From Bacillus sp. EB01 (lineage in GTDB: Bacteria; Bacillota; Bacilli; Bacillales; Cytobacillaceae): DNA of 64,000 bases. The position numbers and the translations under genes were made by a program. Shown here piece by piece: positions 46,066-55,285 of the stretch; the first letter of the stretch is position 1, and every line of letters begins with the position of its first letter. The DNA lies in NCBI RefSeq assembly GCF_000613125.1, contig NZ_HG964497.1, positions 292,823 through 356,822 of the forward strand, in the 5' to 3' direction. Below the pieces are notes generated by a model. It was not told the DNA's origin. It was given only the letters and a program-made list of their open reading frames with translations, and ran no database searches.

Positions 46066-47886
46066 ATGGAATTCTTTAAAACACGCGCCAATGTATACCT
46101 TCTTATAGTTTCGATAACCGGCATCGCAGTCTTTGCTTTATCGAGTAACTTTGAGCACTTTTCCACTTCTGAATGGCCGATGATTTTTACACTAGCTGGA
46201 TCAATACTCTTGCTTAACCATATTGTATTTGAATTACCCCCAGAGGGTAATAGACTCTCCATGGATTCCTCCATATTTTTGGCAAGTCTTTTTTTGTATG
46301 GCCTTGAATCGACTCTAGTTGTATTGGTGATCTTCTCAATAGTTTATATGTTCTCTTATCGAAAAATGGAATGGTGGAAGCATGTTTTTAATTTTGCCAT
46401 TTATGCTTTTATGATTTCGAGTGCCGATTATATATTTAGTCTTACTGGCGGAATACCTAGCAGCACAGAATTTGCAAATTTACTTCCTTACATCAGTGCG
46501 TTAAGTGTCTATTTTGTAATGAATGTGGGGCTTATCGCAATCTATTTCGCTTTAGGAGGTTTCGACAGCATAAGTAAAGTATTAAGAGGAATGTTTAAAG
46601 GAACATTCGCCACATATATAACCACCTTATTGCTTTCCTTCGTATTGGTCATTTTAATTGAGTCACAAAAAATATTTGGACTTTTTCTTTTTGTCAGTAT
46701 AACAGTGATGTTATCTGTAGCTTTTAAACAGCATATTGAATTATATAAAGTGATGTCGGATAAAGCTAATAAAGATCATTTAACCGGGTTAAACAACCAT
46801 GGCTATTTCAAGGAACTGCTTGAGAAACACGTTTTTACGGCAAAGGAGACAGAGCGGCCTTTAAGCATTGCACTTCTTGACCTTGATGATTTCAAAAAAT
46901 ACAACGATTTATATGGCCATATTCAAGGAGATCATTTACTTAAAGATTTTGGTACATTGCTAGAATTTGAATCGAAAACAAACGACTTTATCGTTGCCCG
47001 CTATGGCGGCGAAGAGTTTTCAATTATAATGCCCGATACACCCAGAGATAGAGCATACGCTTTTATGAACGAGTTGAGAAAAAAGACGAATGACACCTTT
47101 TTCAAAGGGGTTGAAGCATTGCCTTATGGCTGTTTATCCTTTTCCGCGGGGATAGCGGAATGGGAAAATCAGACATACAGTGTCTCAGAGTTTTTAAATA
47201 ACGCCGATCAAGCAATGTATGCCGCTAAGGATCAGGGCAAAAATCTGGTTCAAGTTTTTAAAGAGCATTCGGACTACTCTGTCCAGCGGTCTTTAAATCT
47301 TGAAAAAGATCTTGAGGAAGCTGAGCAGCAGTTAAAAATATTCCTTTCAAAGGATGTCTACACGTATCGCCATAGCAAGCGGGTCTATCAATATGCAGTA
47401 GATTTTTCAAAAAAGCTGAATTTAAGCGATTACGACAGGAAAACCCTCATCCTCGGTGCCATCATCCATGACATCGGAAAACTTGAAATTCCGAGAGATA
47501 TTTTAAATAAAAAAGGAAAACTGGAGCCTCATGAATGGGAAATGATGAAAAAACATGTAACTTGGGGCAAAGAAATTATTTCAACAAACAAAAAGTTGGA
47601 GGACCTTATCCCTTTGGTCGAACTTCATCACGAGAGATATGATGGCAATGGATATCCGTACGGGCTTAAAGGGAAAACGATTCCAAAGCTTGCCCGGATT
47701 CTCTGCATCATTGACTCGTTTGATGCGATGACAACAGAACGGCCATACCAGAAGACAAAAACCTTTGAGGAAGCTATTGTAGAGCTAAGAACGTGTGCCG
47801 GGAAGCAATTCGACCCCCAATACGTGGAACCTTTTATTGAGATGATAAAACAAGAAGCAGGATTGGATAGAGAAAAAGTTGTTTAA
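46066..47886 (+). CDS. Membrane GGDEF + HD-GYP c-di-GMP enzyme
   Basis: Residues 1-220 contain about seven to eight membrane segments. A GGDEF domain follows (DHLTGLNNHGYF, active site GGEEF, about 235-390), then a coiled linker and an HD-GYP domain with HDIGK, HHERYDGNGYP and the later DSFDAMTTERPY (about 425-590). Both catalytic signatures are intact, so the protein could make and degrade c-di-GMP. ATG 46066 has a weak GAGTGA site. Length 606 aa. It follows the DUF5317/peptide pair. Confidence 0.9.
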   Translation: MEFFKTRANVYLLIVSITGIAVFALSSNFEHFSTSEWPMIFTLAGSILLLNHIVFELPPEGNRLSMDSSIFLASLFLYGLESTLVVLVIFSIVYMFSYRKMEWWKHVFNFAIYAFMISSADYIFSLTGGIPSSTEFANLLPYISALSVYFVMNVGLIAIYFALGGFDSISKVLRGMFKGTFATYITTLLLSFVLVILIESQKIFGLFLFVSITVMLSVAFKQHIELYKVMSDKANKDHLTGLNNHGYFKELLEKHVFTAKETERPLSIALLDLDDFKKYNDLYGHIQGDHLLKDFGTLLEFESKTNDFIVARYGGEEFSIIMPDTPRDRAYAFMNELRKKTNDTFFKGVEALPYGCLSFSAGIAEWENQTYSVSEFLNNADQAMYAAKDQGKNLVQVFKEHSDYSVQRSLNLEKDLEEAEQQLKIFLSKDVYTYRHSKRVYQYAVDFSKKLNLSDYDRKTLILGAIIHDIGKLEIPRDILNKKGKLEPHEWEMMKKHVTWGKEIISTNKKLEDLIPLVELHHERYDGNGYPYGLKGKTIPKLARILCIIDSFDAMTTERPYQKTKTFEEAIVELRTCAGKQFDPQYVEPFIEMIKQEAGLDREKVV

Positions 47887-47945
47887 TTGCAGTTAAAACA
47901 TATGATGACTCCCGTTAAAACCTGGCCGTACTTGGCGATTAAAAC

Positions 47946-47987
47946 AAAAAGGTTAGTAATCCCACTGAGGGTTACTAACCTTTTTTA
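47946..47987. terminator. Bidirectional terminator
   Basis: AAAAAGGTTAGTAA and GTTACTAACCTTTTTT form a stem with T-runs both ways, between the GGDEF/HD-GYP gene and the small membrane protein gene on the other strand. Confidence 0.85.
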
Positions 47988-48344
47988 TAAATAAACGTTT
48001 ACCAAAAGGATACCGACGGCAACCAATATGCATACTGCAGCTCCGAATATACCGAAACCAAGCCTATCCGCTCTTTTCTGCAGCCTCACATACTCATCAT
48101 ACGTTATGTCCCCTCTGGTATACCGAATCCCAGGAATGCCAGGCTTTATTAAATGGGAGGCTCCTGCCTTATCTACAAGGAGCACGCCTGATATCATATC
48201 GCTTGGTTTTATTAGAGCGGTTGACGAATTTTCAACTAGTTTACCATTGATTTCAAACCCTGTGATTTTGTAGGCAGTCTCTCGAATCATTTGATCCACG
48301 ATGGACTGGGATCCTTGTTCAAAACTGTCATTGGCCACACACAT
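47985..48344 (-). CDS. Hypothetical small membrane protein
   Basis: The 119-residue protein has a soluble N-terminal part (ETAYKITGFEINGKLVENSSTALIKP region), a central VLLVDKAGASHLIKPGIPGIRYTRGDI segment, and one C-terminal membrane helix (about 98-118) ending NVYL. I do not recognise a family. ATG 48344 has GAGGTG nine bases upstream, so the GTG at 48356 is not the start. It diverges from the response-regulator gene, with 130 bp between them. Confidence 0.6.
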   Translation of the reverse strand: MCVANDSFEQGSQSIVDQMIRETAYKITGFEINGKLVENSSTALIKPSDMISGVLLVDKAGASHLIKPGIPGIRYTRGDITYDEYVRLQKRADRLGFGIFGAAVCILVAVGILLVNVYL

Positions 48345-48487
48345 TGTAGCTATCACCTCACAGCATTATATGAACATACAAGATTTAGTTGCCCTGCCCT
48401 CATATTCTTAACAAAATATCTAAATCTACATAAGTTGGAAAAAGTTATAATAGTAGGTATAAGGCAGCCAAATGGGGTGATTCACAC

Positions 48488-49159
48488 TTGAAAAAAGTCG
48501 TTTTGATCGATGACGAAGAAAGGATGCTTGATTTAATTTCCTTGTATTTAATGCCGAAGGGCTACAGGTGTATTAAGTTTACTTCCCCCTTAGCCGCATT
48601 GGACTACTTGGAAACGGAAGGAGCTGAATTGGTCCTTCTTGATGTCATGATGCCTGAGATGGATGGATGGGAAACGTGCCAGGAAATAAGGCGTCATTGG
48701 GACATTCCAATCATTATGTTGACAGCAAGAACCGAGAAAACGGATATTGTTAGAGGCCTTAAGCTTGGAGCTGACGACTATGTCCAGAAGCCGTTCGATG
48801 CAGAGGAACTTATTGCACGGCTGGAAGCTGTATTAAGAAGGAAAGGCCCTTCAAACATTACTTTGTCATTCAAGGGATTGGTGCTAAACCAGGATTCTTT
48901 TGAACTATCTTTTGAAGGCAGGCCAGTCTCTTTAACCCCGAAAGAATTCGCCATGCTGAGTTTATTTATGCAGAATAAAAACAAAGTGTTCTCGCGGGAA
49001 CACCTGTTAACGACAATTTGGGGCCATTCAGTTGTCACGGAAGATAGGACAATCGATTCCCACGTGAGAAACCTGCGGGACAAGTTGAGAAAAGCAGGAT
49101 TTCCCGTTGACGATTATTTGTCAACCGTGTGGGGTGTCGGATACAAATGGTCTAAATAA
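48488..49159 (+). CDS. OmpR-family response regulator
   Basis: The receiver domain (IDDEE, phospho-Asp in LLDVMMPEMDG, Lys in VQKPF, residues 1-115) is joined to an OmpR-type winged helix (LTPKEFAMLSLFMQN, DSHVRNLRDKLRKAG, VWGVGYKW). TTG 48488 is the start, eight bases after GGGGTG. No histidine kinase lies beside it, so it is an orphan, and its targets cannot be read from context. A strong terminator follows. Confidence 0.92.
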   Translation: MKKVVLIDDEERMLDLISLYLMPKGYRCIKFTSPLAALDYLETEGAELVLLDVMMPEMDGWETCQEIRRHWDIPIIMLTARTEKTDIVRGLKLGADDYVQKPFDAEELIARLEAVLRRKGPSNITLSFKGLVLNQDSFELSFEGRPVSLTPKEFAMLSLFMQNKNKVFSREHLLTTIWGHSVVTEDRTIDSHVRNLRDKLRKAGFPVDDYLSTVWGVGYKWSK

Positions 49160-49160
49160 T

Positions 49161-49193
49161 AAAGGACTCGCCGCTATTGGCGAGTCCTTTATA
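49161..49193 (+). terminator. Terminator after the response regulator
   Basis: AAAGGACTCGCC and GGCGAGTCCTTT form a 12-bp perfect stem followed by ATATT. Confidence 0.9.
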
Positions 49194-49235
49194 TTGTGAA
49201 AAGTTTCTTAAAATGCCACCAGAAATAATTGATTT

Positions 49236-50429
49236 TCACACCGCTTTATCTTCCCATTTTTTCTCGTCATGGACGAAAAGGATGCCAAGCTCGTGATGGT
49301 CTCCTTCGTAAAGGGCGCGCTGCACGAATCGAATTTGGTTGTTGGTGTCAAACACTTCAAGCCGGCACTGGGCACGGTTATGCTGGAGAGCTTCATAGAA
49401 TTCCTGTTCATCATGGACCGGTGCCCCGTTCACCTTACTGATCAGTTCACCGACCTTAAGGCCCATTTTTTCAGCTGGAGAGTCGGGAATGATACCGAGG
49501 ATCATCAAGCCATTATTTTTCCGGGAAAAATAAAAAGGCATTCCGTCTTCCTTCAGCTTTTGCAGAAGAGCAAGCGCTTCGCGTCCGAGGATGGCAAGGG
49601 CTGTGGCTCCGACTGCAGCAATAGGATACCAATACCCCGCAGCAGCTATAATCAGAACAATAATCCCTAGTTTAATAACCTTTTTCCCCTGGGATACGAT
49701 TGCATCTATAGGGTGCATTCCAAATACTTGCTGGTGCATGCCAATCGCAAATGGCACTAAAAATAACGAGTATGTTTCCCCGCCAAGCGTGAACACTGGC
49801 CACCATTCGAAAGGCAGGCTCAGTGTGCTTCCCGGGATTAAAAGGAATACAGGCAGCAGCCAGAGCCTTCTTGCCTCATGAACACCGACTATCTGGCCGC
49901 GTTTGCTTGTTCGTAGCTTTGGCGATGTTGCATGGCTTCCTCTTTTTAAAATCAAAAACCCTTCAACAATCACTAGCATGGAAAGCAGGATGGCTACGGA
50001 AGGATAAATTTTATCACCCGCTGCCTCAAATGCTCCCTGGATAAACGGGAAGTTGACGCTGACCCCGCCAAGAATGGCAAGCGCAAAGAATGCCGCCCCA
50101 ATTGTATATGCAGGCCCAACTAGCCTCATATTACCTGTCAGGCTGAACAGCAGTGTGAATGCCGCAATCAGGATAAGCGATGCAACTGGAACTGTAAGAC
50201 CCATCCCAATTGCCGCAACTGAAAGCACCAGTCCTGCGGCAAGGCCGGCAGGGACCAGTTGGCGCAGCTCGAAGTAAGCATCCTTGGCGCGGATGTGGAA
50301 GTTCTTCCGCTCGCGTTTCACTCGGCTTACTCCGAGAACGGCAGCCAAGAAAAACACATAGTAGAAGACAGGATGCAGAAACATCCTTCCTATCCCTTTT
50401 AGCACCTCAATACCCCATTGCTCAATCAT
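49236..50429 (-). CDS. minJ: MinJ, division-site selection membrane protein
   Basis: The 397-residue protein has about eight membrane segments in residues 1-290 and a C-terminal PDZ domain (GLMILGIIPDSPAEKMGLKVGELISKVNG, about residues 305-380), the build of MinJ (YvjD), which bridges DivIVA and MinD in Bacillus. Its place near ctpB and uvrA matches Bacillus order. ATG 50429 is the likely start (MIEQWGIEVLKG), with GGGCGG upstream. The swrA gene found near here in B. subtilis is absent, and a trehalose operon lies between minJ and ctpB. Confidence 0.88.
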   Translation of the reverse strand: MIEQWGIEVLKGIGRMFLHPVFYYVFFLAAVLGVSRVKRERKNFHIRAKDAYFELRQLVPAGLAAGLVLSVAAIGMGLTVPVASLILIAAFTLLFSLTGNMRLVGPAYTIGAAFFALAILGGVSVNFPFIQGAFEAAGDKIYPSVAILLSMLVIVEGFLILKRGSHATSPKLRTSKRGQIVGVHEARRLWLLPVFLLIPGSTLSLPFEWWPVFTLGGETYSLFLVPFAIGMHQQVFGMHPIDAIVSQGKKVIKLGIIVLIIAAAGYWYPIAAVGATALAILGREALALLQKLKEDGMPFYFSRKNNGLMILGIIPDSPAEKMGLKVGELISKVNGAPVHDEQEFYEALQHNRAQCRLEVFDTNNQIRFVQRALYEGDHHELGILFVHDEKKWEDKAV

Positions 50430-50594
50430 TTTTCTGCACCGCCCTGTATGTAAGTTCATTTTCGTTCGTATTCAGCTTATTCCTATTCTATCAAAAAGCA
50501 CCGCTAAAACATATTGCTAGATTCTTGAAGCTGGGAAATGTTTTAGGAATAGTCCCCCAAAATTTCAACATGTTCGTTCGTTTAAAAAAGTGGT

Positions 50595-50880
50595 GGTAAC
50601 TAGTATTTATTCACTAGCTAACAAAAAACGTTAAAATCCAACTTGCTCATTACCTAGTTAATTGTCATTTTATAAAGATAAGTTTACTAGTGAAACTGTA
50701 GAAAACACTAGTTACATATATGTTTGACATCTTTCGAATCACTAGCAATAACTTACTATCCCTCTGATTACTGCTGTGCATAGACTAGTGAGTAACAGGC
50801 AGTAACCAGATTGATTTTTTCAGCAGTTAGTGAAAAACAACTATAAAAAGCAAAATCATTTGGTCAATAATCACTAGTAA
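50595..50880. repeat. Cluster of ACTAGT/CACTAG motifs
   Basis: ACTAG-containing motifs occur at 50599, 50612, 50653, 50686, 50706, 50740, 50784 and 50872, many extended to TCACTAG or ACTAGTGA, with ACTAGTG and CACTAGT facing each other at 50686-50712. No ORF. This fills most of the 530-bp gap between minJ and treR; spacing is irregular. It may be a decayed array or a set of binding sites. Confidence 0.5.
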
Positions 50881-50926
50881 ACTCAATATATAATCAGCGG
50901 AAATAAACATTCAGAGCCCCTTTAAT

Positions 50927-50958
50927 ACAAAAACCGCCCAATGGACGGTAATTTTTAT
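50927..50958 (-). terminator. Terminator after treR
   Basis: On the minus strand ACCGTCC and GGGCGGT pair around ATT and are followed by TTTTTG. Confidence 0.75.
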
Positions 50959-50963
50959 AAAAA

Positions 50964-51680
50964 CTATTTACTCCGCCTTGCAAAGTCAACAAACCGGAAT
51001 TTATCCAGGCGATGCCTAGATTCGGTATACTCTATCAGGATGGCATTATCAAGGAAAACATGATTGCGGACTACGACCACATGATCGGTGCCGTTCAGAT
51101 CAAGATACTTCCGGTCCTCATCCGTGCATTCCTCGACTGTGATTTCCTTCCTGGCAAACGAAATCTTCAGGTTCAAGACATTTTCAATATATTCATAAAT
51201 GCTGTTCTCACAGATTTCCTTTGTCAGGCCAGGGACGTGCTTTTTTATAAAAAAATCCTTATCAAGGATGATTCGCTCCCCGCCGGTCTCCCGGGTCCTT
51301 ATGACCTTCCAGACTTCTTCCCGGGAAGGGATTTTAAGTTCATTTTGCAAAAACTGATCGGGTTTCATTATATAAAGTTCATGTACCTCTGTCGAAAATG
51401 GCTGCCCAACCTTTTCGGCCACTTCCTTAAAACTTGTTAGCCCGGAAACAGGGAAATCAAACCGGCCAATATCGAGGACAATTGAACCCTTTGCCTTAAT
51501 TTTCTGGATGTAGCCGTGCTGGGAAAGAAGATTGAGTGCCTTGCGAATGGTTTCCCGGCTTGTCCCATATTGTTCTGCCAATACATTTTCAGATGGAAGC
51601 TTCGTGTTCTTTTTAAGCTTCCCAGACTCGATCTGATCGGCAAGTTCCTGGTAAATATTTTCATACTTGTTATGGACCAT
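50964..51680 (-). CDS. treR: TreR, trehalose operon repressor (GntR family)
   Basis: The N-terminal winged helix (NKYENIYQELADQIESGKL... SRETIRKALNLLSQHGYIQK) and the UTRA effector domain (about residues 90-235) match TreR of B. subtilis, which senses trehalose 6-phosphate. The length of 238 aa is as expected. ATG 51680 aligns with family starts and lies six bases after GGGTG; the ATG at 51698 is upstream of that. It follows treA in the operon order treP-treA-treR. Palindromes TTGTATATACAA before treP are its operators. Confidence 0.92.
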   Translation of the reverse strand: MVHNKYENIYQELADQIESGKLKKNTKLPSENVLAEQYGTSRETIRKALNLLSQHGYIQKIKAKGSIVLDIGRFDFPVSGLTSFKEVAEKVGQPFSTEVHELYIMKPDQFLQNELKIPSREEVWKVIRTRETGGERIILDKDFFIKKHVPGLTKEICENSIYEYIENVLNLKISFARKEITVEECTDEDRKYLDLNGTDHVVVVRNHVFLDNAILIEYTESRHRLDKFRFVDFARRSK

Positions 51681-51708
51681 GTCCCTCACCCGGTTCATGT
51701 AATAATGT

Positions 51709-51738
51709 AGGAGGCAGCTGGTTCACTGCCTCCTTTAT
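51709..51738. repeat. Inverted repeat between treA and treR
   Basis: AGGAGGCAG and CTGCCTCCT face each other around CTGGTTCA. The T-rich side (TTTATTG) is on the plus strand, so on the transcribed strand it may act as an RNA-processing or stability element rather than a terminator. Confidence 0.5.
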
Positions 51739-51768
51739 TGTATCATTTATAAGCTGTTAGAAGCACGA

Positions 51769-53436
51769 TTACCGAATATGAAACACTAGAGATTCATATG
51801 GCCGCAAATCAAAGCTGCGGTAATCCGGCGGAGTATCCTCGTAGTTCGAAATCAGCACATGTGCATCATTACCTGTAAAGCTAACATCCTCGGGCAGCTC
51901 GAACCTTCCTTCCTTGCCGTAAAAATTATTTACCACCAGCAACGCTTCATCCCCCATCCTGCGCACATACGCAAAGATTTGCGGGTCACCTTCGAGCAGG
52001 AGCTCATAGTCTCCATGAGTGATGATATCGTAACCTTTACGAAGAGCGATCAGTGACTGGTAGTGATAGAAAACGGAGTCACAGTCGGCCAGCGCCTGCT
52101 CGACGTTAATTTCCTTATAGTTGCTGGCCACATCAATCCAGGGAATGCCAGTCGTAAATCCTGCATTTTCCGACGCATCCCACTGGACCGGGGTGCGCGA
52201 GTTATCACGTGACTTACTTTTCAAAATCTCAATGACTTCCTCTTTCGTTTTTCCTTCTGATAGAAGAATGTTGTACATGTTAAGCGACTCAACATCACGA
52301 TAGTCGTCTATGCTATCGAATTTCGGGTTGGTCATCCCGATTTCTTCGCCCTGGTAAATATAAGGGGTTCCCTGCATCATATGGATCGTTGTCGCAAGCA
52401 TTTTCGCGGACTCGACGCGGTATTCGCCATCGTCCCCATAACGGGAAACAATGCGCGGCTGGTCATGGTTGCACCAAAACAGCGCGTTCCAGCCGCCACC
52501 TTTATTCATTTCAACCTGCCAGGTGGACAGGATTTGTTTCAGGGCAATAAAGTCAAAGTCGGCAAGCGTCCACTTGTCCCCACCCTCGTAATCAACCTTC
52601 AGGTGGTGGAAGTTGAAGGTCATGCTGAGCTCGCGGCTTTCCGGATTGCTGTATTGGATACAGTTGTCTATCGATGTTGAAGACATTTCGCCGACGGTCA
52701 TGCTATCGAATTTCGAGAACGCTTCACGGTTCATTTCCTTCATAAATTCATGGACGCGAGGACCGTCTGTGTAAAAGCGGCGTCCGTCACCTCTATCATC
52801 GTTCGGGAAGCTTTGGTCTTTGGAAATCAAGTTAATGACATCAAGACGGAAACCATCTACGCCTTTTTCAAACCAGAATGTCATCATTTCATATACTTCC
52901 TGGCGCACCTTTTCGTTTTCCCAATTCAAATCGGCCTGGGTGACGTCAAACAGATGCAAATAGTACTGGCCTGTATTCTCATCATACTCCCAGGCATTTC
53001 CCCCAAATTTCGATTCCCAATTTGTTGGCGGGCCGCCGTCGACAGGATCCTTCCATATGTAGAAGTCCCGGTACGGGTTGTCCTTCGACTTGCGCGCTTC
53101 CTGGAACCACGGATGCTCAGTCGACGTGTGGTTCACAACAATATCCATGATGATTTTTAAGCCGCGAGAATGGGCTTCTTCCAGGAGCCGATCGAAGTCT
53201 TCCATTGTGCCATATTCTTCGTGAATTGAAAAATAGTCACTGATGTCGTAGCCATTGTCCCTTTGTGGCGATTTGTAAATCGGGGTTAGCCAGATGACAT
53301 CAACCCCAAGCTGTTTCAAATAGTCAAGCTTGTCGATGATTCCAACAATGTCACCGACACCTTTTCCAGAAGAGTCCTTAAAGCTTTTCGGATAGATTTG
53401 GTATACGACTGATCGTTTCCACCAAGGTTCGTTCAT
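51769..53436 (-). CDS. treA: TreA, trehalose-6-phosphate hydrolase (GH13)
   Basis: TreA splits imported trehalose 6-phosphate into glucose and glucose 6-phosphate. The 555-residue protein has GH13 motifs in order: DIVVNH, DGFRLDVINL (nucleophile Asp), VGEMS (acid/base Glu) and FWCNHDQPR. N-terminal WWKRSVVYQIYPKSFKD is typical of phospho-alpha-glucosidases. ATG 53436 follows AAAGAGGTGG. It lies between treP and treR; a hairpin in the gap after treP may reduce its expression. Confidence 0.95.
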   Translation of the reverse strand: MNEPWWKRSVVYQIYPKSFKDSSGKGVGDIVGIIDKLDYLKQLGVDVIWLTPIYKSPQRDNGYDISDYFSIHEEYGTMEDFDRLLEEAHSRGLKIIMDIVVNHTSTEHPWFQEARKSKDNPYRDFYIWKDPVDGGPPTNWESKFGGNAWEYDENTGQYYLHLFDVTQADLNWENEKVRQEVYEMMTFWFEKGVDGFRLDVINLISKDQSFPNDDRGDGRRFYTDGPRVHEFMKEMNREAFSKFDSMTVGEMSSTSIDNCIQYSNPESRELSMTFNFHHLKVDYEGGDKWTLADFDFIALKQILSTWQVEMNKGGGWNALFWCNHDQPRIVSRYGDDGEYRVESAKMLATTIHMMQGTPYIYQGEEIGMTNPKFDSIDDYRDVESLNMYNILLSEGKTKEEVIEILKSKSRDNSRTPVQWDASENAGFTTGIPWIDVASNYKEINVEQALADCDSVFYHYQSLIALRKGYDIITHGDYELLLEGDPQIFAYVRRMGDEALLVVNNFYGKEGRFELPEDVSFTGNDAHVLISNYEDTPPDYRSFDLRPYESLVFHIR

Positions 53437-53511
53437 GTTGCCACCTCTTTTTGGGGGTGCCTGTCACTCCCCGGATTTTGTCGAATGGTGCAGTACACCA
53501 TCCGTATTAGA

Positions 53512-53546
53512 AAAGATACCACTGGCCAGGGAGGCCAATGGTATCC
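53512..53546 (-). terminator. Intra-operon terminator between treP and treA
   Basis: On the minus strand GATACCATTGGCC and GGCCAGTGGTATC form a 13-bp stem with one G-T or mismatch pair, followed by TTTTC. Confidence 0.78.
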
Positions 53547-53569
53547 AATTTTTTAGATTCAATTAAAGA

Positions 53570-55006
53570 TTAAAGCTGTGTTTCCTGTACCTTTACTTCG
53601 CGGCGTGCGCGGCCTTTGCCCCAGACGTAGGTGAGGACGAAAGGCACGACTAAAGCAATGGCCATTCCAATAAAGAACGGAGCCCATTTTTGCGGTACGA
53701 TCGACAGGAAGCCTGGCAGACCACCTACACCGATTGATGGAGCAAGAGTTTTGTTGACTGTGATGAAAGCACCAGCAATCGCAGAACCGATCATCGCTGA
53801 AATAAATGCGAAGCGGAAGCGGAGGTTTACCCCGAACATAGCCGGTTCTGTAATACCAAGATAAGCGGAAATTGCTGATGTACCGGATAAGCTTTTCAGC
53901 TTTTTATCGTCAACAAGCAGCATCATTGCGAGTGCCGCAGAACCCTGGGCAATATTGGACATAACCAGGATTGGCCACAGGAATGTTGTACCTGTGCTGC
54001 CAATCAGCTGCAGGTCAACAGCCAGGAACGTATGGTGCATACCTGTTATAACAAGTGGGCCATATAGCGCTCCATAAACAAACCCGCCTATCGCTGGGGC
54101 GAAATCAAAAATTCCAGTGAACAGGTCGGTAATCCATGAAGCAACTGTAAATGTAACCGGCCCAATAACAATGAAAGATAGGAAACCGGTAACTAATAGT
54201 GCGATTGGCGCTACGAGCAGAAGATGGAACGCATCCGGAATTTTCTTGCGGAGCCAAATTTCAAGTTTAGCCAAGACATATGATGCCACCAGGACTGGCA
54301 ATACTTGACCTTGATAACCGACTTTCTGGATTTCCAGGCCAAAGAGATTCCAAGTAGGAATTTCGCCTGTTTGCTGTGCGGCACCCCATCCCCATGCATT
54401 CAGGAGATCCGGGTGTACAAGCGAAAGGCCAAGGACAATACCGAGCAGCGGACTTCCGCCGAACTTGGTGACCGCGGACCAGCCGACCAGTGCTGGAAGG
54501 AAGGCGAACGCTGTTCCGGCAATCAGGTTGATTATCGACGCAAAGTCAGCCCACTGGGGGTGAACTTGTACTAAAGATTTGCCTTCGTAGAAAATATCAG
54601 CGCCAGTAAGGATATTGTTGATACCTAGCAAAAGACCCGCAGTAACGATTGCTGGCAGAATTGGAATGAAGATGTCCGCAAGCGTCTTAATCGCGCGCTG
54701 GAGTGGATTCAAATTAGACTCAGCCGCATCTTTTATGTCTTGTTTGCTTCCCTGGGCAATGCCAGTTTGGCCGGTCATTTCATTGTATACTTTATCAACG
54801 GTCCCCTGGCCGATTACAACCTGGAACTGGCCATTAGCCGAGAACGACCCTTTGACAACGTCGATGTTTTCTAATTGTTCTTTGTTTACTTTGCCTTCTT
54901 CCTTCAATGCGAAACGCAGGCGTGTGACACAGTGGGTTGCGGCTGCAATATTGTCTCTGCCGCCGACTGCATCAACGATCTCAGATGCTGACTTTTTCAG
55001 ATCCAT
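53570..55006 (-). CDS. treP: TreP, trehalose PTS EIIBC component
   Basis: The EIIB domain (residues 1-85, phospho-Cys in ATHCVTRLRF) is joined to an EIIC domain of about ten membrane segments (residues 105-470; GMHHTFLAVDLQLIGSTG, GVGGLPGFLSI). No EIIA domain is fused, so phosphate would come from EIIA-Glc, as in B. subtilis. It imports trehalose as trehalose 6-phosphate. ATG 55006 has AGGAGGAG upstream; the frame to 55108 lacks one. Two TreR sites and a cre-like site lie upstream. Confidence 0.95.
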   Translation of the reverse strand: MDLKKSASEIVDAVGGRDNIAAATHCVTRLRFALKEEGKVNKEQLENIDVVKGSFSANGQFQVVIGQGTVDKVYNEMTGQTGIAQGSKQDIKDAAESNLNPLQRAIKTLADIFIPILPAIVTAGLLLGINNILTGADIFYEGKSLVQVHPQWADFASIINLIAGTAFAFLPALVGWSAVTKFGGSPLLGIVLGLSLVHPDLLNAWGWGAAQQTGEIPTWNLFGLEIQKVGYQGQVLPVLVASYVLAKLEIWLRKKIPDAFHLLLVAPIALLVTGFLSFIVIGPVTFTVASWITDLFTGIFDFAPAIGGFVYGALYGPLVITGMHHTFLAVDLQLIGSTGTTFLWPILVMSNIAQGSAALAMMLLVDDKKLKSLSGTSAISAYLGITEPAMFGVNLRFRFAFISAMIGSAIAGAFITVNKTLAPSIGVGGLPGFLSIVPQKWAPFFIGMAIALVVPFVLTYVWGKGRARREVKVQETQL

Positions 55007-55157
55007 GGTGTCTCCTCCTAAAATGATAGATGATAGCGTTTGCGATTTGGGCTGTAAAAATTCGATTGGTCCATCCTTACTTTTCTCCAAAAAGGAAAAA
55101 GTAAACATAAATTTCTCAGCCCGTATTATCCCCCTTGCAGTGTACAGTGATTTAATA

Positions 55158-55171
55158 ATTTAGCGCTTTCA
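55158..55171. promoter_or_regulatory. Candidate cre (CcpA) site before treP
   Basis: On the minus strand TGAAAGCGCTAAAT matches the cre consensus TGWAANCGNTNWCA at 12 of 14 positions. Confidence 0.6.
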
Positions 55172-55208
55172 TTCTTTTTTAAAAAAAGAGTTAGGCGTAT
55201 GTTTTTAT

Positions 55209-55254
55209 CCTGTATATACAAGTTATATTGATAACTATATCCTGTATATACAAG
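55209..55254. promoter_or_regulatory. Double TreR operator before treP
   Basis: CCTGTATATACAAG occurs twice, at 55209-55222 and 55241-55254, 32 bp apart (about three helical turns), allowing two repressor dimers on one face. Confidence 0.88.
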
Positions 55255-55285
55255 TTAGTCAAGATATTGAGATTAGGAAATAATT

